Shown here piece by piece: positions 23,105 to 25,346 of a DNA stretch of 25,346 bases. This stretch comes from RUG14223 sp051881075 (GTDB taxonomy: Bacteria; Bacillota; Clostridia; Oscillospirales; Acutalibacteraceae): assembly GCA_051881075.1 (NCBI GenBank), contig JBJEPE010000007.1, positions 1-25,346 on the forward strand, read 5' to 3'. Numbering within the stretch: the first letter of the stretch is position 1; every line of letters starts with the position of its first letter. The notes below the pieces were generated by a model. The model saw only the letters and a list, made by a program, of their open reading frames with translations, was not told the DNA's origin and did not search any database. A program made the translations under genes and the position numbers.

Positions 23105-23133
23105 ATTATAACACCGCTTATTTTATTTGTCAA
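23105..23133 (-). promoter_or_regulatory. Promoter of the Ile T-box unit
   Basis: TTGACA (23133-23128) and TATAAT (23110-23105) on the minus strand, 17 nt apart, are a perfect consensus pair, predicting transcription from about 23098. It starts 25 nt after the stop codon of the AICAR transformylase gene, with no convincing terminator between. Confidence 0.9.
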
Positions 23134-23157
23134 GACACTTTATAAAAAATTCTGTTT

Positions 23158-24345
23158 TTAATGATGAAACAGCCTAAGTCCCGTAAACGCCATTGTAATA
23201 CCGTATTCATCACAGGCCTTAATAACTATATCGTCACGTATAGAGCCGCCGGGCTGTGAAACGTACTTTACACCGCTTTTTGCAAGTCTGTCTATATTAT
23301 CGCTGAACGGGAAAAACGCATCCGATGACACCGCAACGCCGCTAACCGTATCAAGCCATGCACGTTTTTCTTGATTTGTAAAAATCTCAGGCTTAGTCTT
23401 AAAGTAGTACTGCCACTTGCCGTCATCAAGTACGTCAGCGTAATAATCGGATATATATGCGTCTATTGCATTGTCCCTGTCAGGTCTGCGGATATTATCC
23501 ACAAAGTCAAGCCCCTGAACCTTTCTGTGTTGACGTAAAAACCATTTATCAGCCTTTTCGCCTGCCAAACGTGTACAATTTATACGTGACTGTTGACCTG
23601 CGCCTATTCCTATAGCCTGACCGTTATACGCATAGCAAACGGAATTTGACTGCGTGTACTTAAGCGCAATAGTAGCTATTATCAAGTCGCACAGGGCATC
23701 GTCCGGTAATTCCTTATTTGCAGTAACAATATTTTTAAACAGCTCTGCATTTATAACTGATGTATTGCGACATTGCTCAAAGGTAATACCGTAAACCTGT
23801 TTACACTCAATAGGCTGTGGCGTATATGTATCATCTATTTTAACAATATTATAAGTACCCTTGCGCTTTGATTTTAAAATTTCAAGTGCAGCGGGTTCAT
23901 AATCAGGTGCAATTATACCGTCAGACACCTCACAGGCTATAAGCCGTGCCGTAGGTACATCACATTTATCGGATAGCGCTATCCAATCACCGTAAGAAGA
24001 TACCCTATCAGCTCCCCTTGCCCTGGCATATGCGCAGGCAAGCGGCGAAAGCTCATCAATATTGATAAAATATGATTTTCTTAGTGTGTCGGTAAGAGGT
24101 TTGCCAACACCCACACCGGCAGGACTAACGTGCTTGAACGATGCCGCACACGGTAAGGAAAGTGCAGATTTAAGTTCCTTGACAAGCTGATAGCTGTTGA
24201 GAGCATCCAAAAAATTAATATATCCGGGTCTGCCGTTAAGTATTTCAAACGGCAAATCTTCTCCGCCTTGCATATATAGACGTGCCGGCTGTTGATTTGG
24301 ATTACATCCATATTTTAGAGAAAACTCCTTGCACATATAAGTCAT
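23158..24345 (-). CDS. purH: Stand-alone AICAR transformylase (PurH C-terminal type)
   Basis: This 395-aa protein corresponds to the formyltransferase half of bifunctional PurH without the N-terminal IMP cyclohydrolase domain. It converts AICAR and 10-formyl-tetrahydrofolate to FAICAR, the penultimate step of IMP synthesis. KYGCNPNQ (11-18), the catalytic K71-H72 in FKHVSPAG, TQSNSV (231-236), GIGAGQQSR (246-254), SDAFFPFSDN and the C-terminal TGLRLFHH are all present. The missing activity is supplied by the PurO-type gene just upstream (8-nt gap). Start is uncertain: SD AAAGGAG is only 2 nt before the ATG at 24345 but 11 nt before an in-frame ATG at 24336, so translation may begin at either, a difference of three residues. 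Confidence 0.93.
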   Translation of the reverse strand: MTYMCKEFSLKYGCNPNQQPARLYMQGGEDLPFEILNGRPGYINFLDALNSYQLVKELKSALSLPCAASFKHVSPAGVGVGKPLTDTLRKSYFINIDELSPLACAYARARGADRVSSYGDWIALSDKCDVPTARLIACEVSDGIIAPDYEPAALEILKSKRKGTYNIVKIDDTYTPQPIECKQVYGITFEQCRNTSVINAELFKNIVTANKELPDDALCDLIIATIALKYTQSNSVCYAYNGQAIGIGAGQQSRINCTRLAGEKADKWFLRQHRKVQGLDFVDNIRRPDRDNAIDAYISDYYADVLDDGKWQYYFKTKPEIFTNQEKRAWLDTVSGVAVSSDAFFPFSDNIDRLAKSGVKYVSQPGGSIRDDIVIKACDEYGITMAFTGLRLFHH

Positions 24346-24353
24346 TTCTCCTT

Positions 24354-25064
24354 TTATATTAAATTGTATTTATTGATAATCTCAGTTGATATACTTCCGC
24401 TTTGCAGATCAACATAGCGGGTAAATAGTGAGATCTTATTTTCTTCATTAAGACTGTTCCAAAGTTGCTTTGTAAAATCGTGAATATCACCGCTGATTTT
24501 AACAAGGCGCGGCGAACCCTTAAACGGCGGCAAAATTTCTCCGTTACATTCATATGTATGTATAAGATGACCTGTACCTTCTTTAACACTTTTATACTCA
24601 AAAAATGCTCTTTCAGTTACGTCGCTTGATTTTGACTTTTTGACTATTGCCATTTTATATCTCATAGCGTTATTTTCAAACATTATGTAAGCGGCAATTC
24701 TGGGTGTATAATGCGGCTCGTCAGGTTCATATGTACAGGTGCGTAGCGCATCCTCAAAGGTCTTACCGTTTCTCAAGTAATCGTATATTATATCGCCATG
24801 TGTACCGTTTGAAATAATGTGCTTTCTGCCAAAAGATTTTACAGGTGAATAGAGTATAAGCGAGGTATCGTTCTCAATGGGTTTAGCCAGTTTAATCTTT
24901 ATTCCGTTGTGCTTTTCGCTGATAAAATAGCGGTTACGACTTGATTCGCTACGTCCCATTATAAAATATGCGAATACTGCACTTTTTCCGTCTTCGCTTT
25001 TGCCTACGAAAATTCCTCTGCCGGGGTAAGTATTATTTTTAAGTGTATCAAATAAAAAATCCAT
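24354..25064 (-). CDS. purO: IMP cyclohydrolase, archaeal PurO-like
   Basis: This 236-aa protein resembles the PurO family, which closes FAICAR to IMP in archaea that lack the PurH cyclohydrolase domain. The N-terminus carries the family's NTYPGRGIFVG start (10-20), then YFIMGRSESSRNRYF (33-47) and the SNGTHGDIIYDYL block (about 85-97). It is a soluble cytoplasmic enzyme. It is paired with a stand-alone AICAR transformylase, so the two genes together replace one bifunctional purH. SD GGAG is 8 nt before the ATG. The identification rests on recognisable motifs and on the neighbour. Confidence 0.88.
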   Translation of the reverse strand: MDFLFDTLKNNTYPGRGIFVGKSEDGKSAVFAYFIMGRSESSRNRYFISEKHNGIKIKLAKPIENDTSLILYSPVKSFGRKHIISNGTHGDIIYDYLRNGKTFEDALRTCTYEPDEPHYTPRIAAYIMFENNAMRYKMAIVKKSKSSDVTERAFFEYKSVKEGTGHLIHTYECNGEILPPFKGSPRLVKISGDIHDFTKQLWNSLNEENKISLFTRYVDLQSGSISTEIINKYNLI

Positions 25065-25108
25065 ATATTATTCTCCGTCTGCTTTATAAGTCATTTACTG
25101 AGTGCGTT

Positions 25109-25137
25109 TATATATGCTTGGTTGAAACATTGCGCAA
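25109..25137 (-). promoter_or_regulatory. Candidate promoter of the purO-AICAR transformylase operon
   Basis: TTGCGC (25137-25132) and TATATA (25114-25109) on the minus strand are 17 nt apart. The -35 box is a partial match, so this is a moderate call. No PurR-type box or purine riboswitch is visible in the short leader. Confidence 0.45.
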
Positions 25138-25155
25138 AATAAAATTAACAAAATA

Positions 25156-25198
25156 AATTTTTTAAAAAGTAAACGGTCGCATTGCTGTGACCGTTTAC
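25156..25198 (-). terminator. Rho-independent terminator after the SPFH protein gene
   Basis: GTAAACGGTC (25169-25178) pairs with GACCGTTTAC (25189-25198) across a 10-nt loop, and the minus strand continues TTTTTAAAAAATTT. It begins 18 nt after the stop codon. Confidence 0.88.
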
Positions 25199-25215
25199 CG
25201 AAAGCTCAAATTAAA

Positions 25216-25346
25216 TTATAAGGGACTAACCTCATCTACATCAACATTTGCTACTTCCTTTATAGAAGTAACCATACCTGCGAGATTTTGAATTTCAGAC
25301 GGAATAATTATCTTAGTTGCCTTGCCGTCTGCTACCTTTTGGAGAG
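25216..25346 (-). CDS. SPFH/band-7 domain protein, C-terminal end only
   Basis: Forty-two residues precede a TAA at 25218-25216; the rest lies outside the window. The visible part reads LQKVADGKATKIIIPSEIQN, then LAGMVTSIKEV, and ends DVDEVSPL. This matches the C-terminal end of bacterial stomatin/prohibitin-like SPFH proteins, where a coiled-coil is followed by a KIIIPSE strand. These are membrane-anchored oligomeric proteins of microdomains; the membrane anchor is not in view. It has its own terminator, so it is not part of the purine operon. Confidence 0.7.
   Translation of the reverse strand, partial: LQKVADGKATKIIIPSEIQNLAGMVTSIKEVANVDVDEVSPL

Noticed and set aside
23134..23157. Terminator between the AICAR transformylase gene and the Ile T-box promoter
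   Set aside because: Only a weak A/T-only 6-bp pairing is visible, not a convincing hairpin.

Overview
The window is AT-rich DNA of the kind found in anaerobic gut or rumen Clostridia (Ruminococcaceae/Oscillospirales-like). The basis is low G+C, T-box leaders, ferredoxin-dependent 2-oxoacid oxidoreductase genes, a BspA-type leucine-rich-repeat surface protein, and strong Shine-Dalgarno sites. Every gene I can support lies on the minus strand, so transcription runs from high to low coordinates. The organism is inferred, not read from a marker gene.

Layout in transcription order. (1) 25346-25216: 3' end of an SPFH/band-7 protein, with a terminator. (2) 25064-23158: a two-gene purine operon, PurO-type IMP cyclohydrolase plus stand-alone AICAR transformylase. 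(3) 23133-20445: a T-box leader with Ile specifier AUC, then an HTH-cupin-acyl-CoA synthetase fusion. (4) 20420-12592: a T-box leader with Val specifier GUA, then an eight-gene operon encoding a paralogous HTH-cupin-acyl-CoA synthetase, an omega-amidase-like nitrilase, branched-chain aminotransferase IlvE, a P-loop ATPase and the four VOR subunits (delta, alpha, beta, gamma). (5) 12576-7492: a T-box leader with Leu specifier CUC, then a LeuA-like protein that has lost its metal site, a TIM-barrel/acyl-CoA synthetase fusion and an amidohydrolase. (6) 7137-4548: a CoA-acyltransferase (E2/CAT fold)-like protein and another acyl-CoA synthetase. (7) 4241-3303: an XRE/TPR regulator of RNPP type with a strong upstream palindrome. 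(8) 3047-1: a secreted leucine-rich-repeat protein running off the window.

The central 16 kb reads as one system: assimilation of branched-chain fatty acids into Val, Ile and Leu. A synthetase activates isobutyrate, 2-methylbutyrate or isovalerate to the CoA ester, VOR carboxylates it reductively with ferredoxin, and IlvE aminates the 2-oxoacid. Three separate T-boxes, each reading a different branched-chain amino acid codon, sit in front of the synthetase-containing units. T-boxes switch on when the matching tRNA is uncharged, so the sequence argues for biosynthesis rather than amino-acid fermentation. The reductive carboxylation route is established for rumen bacteria. The arrangement of three T-boxes of different specificity, HTH-cupin and TIM-barrel fusions to synthetases, and a catalytically degenerate LeuA homologue is the part that looks under-described. 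Substrate assignments are inference.
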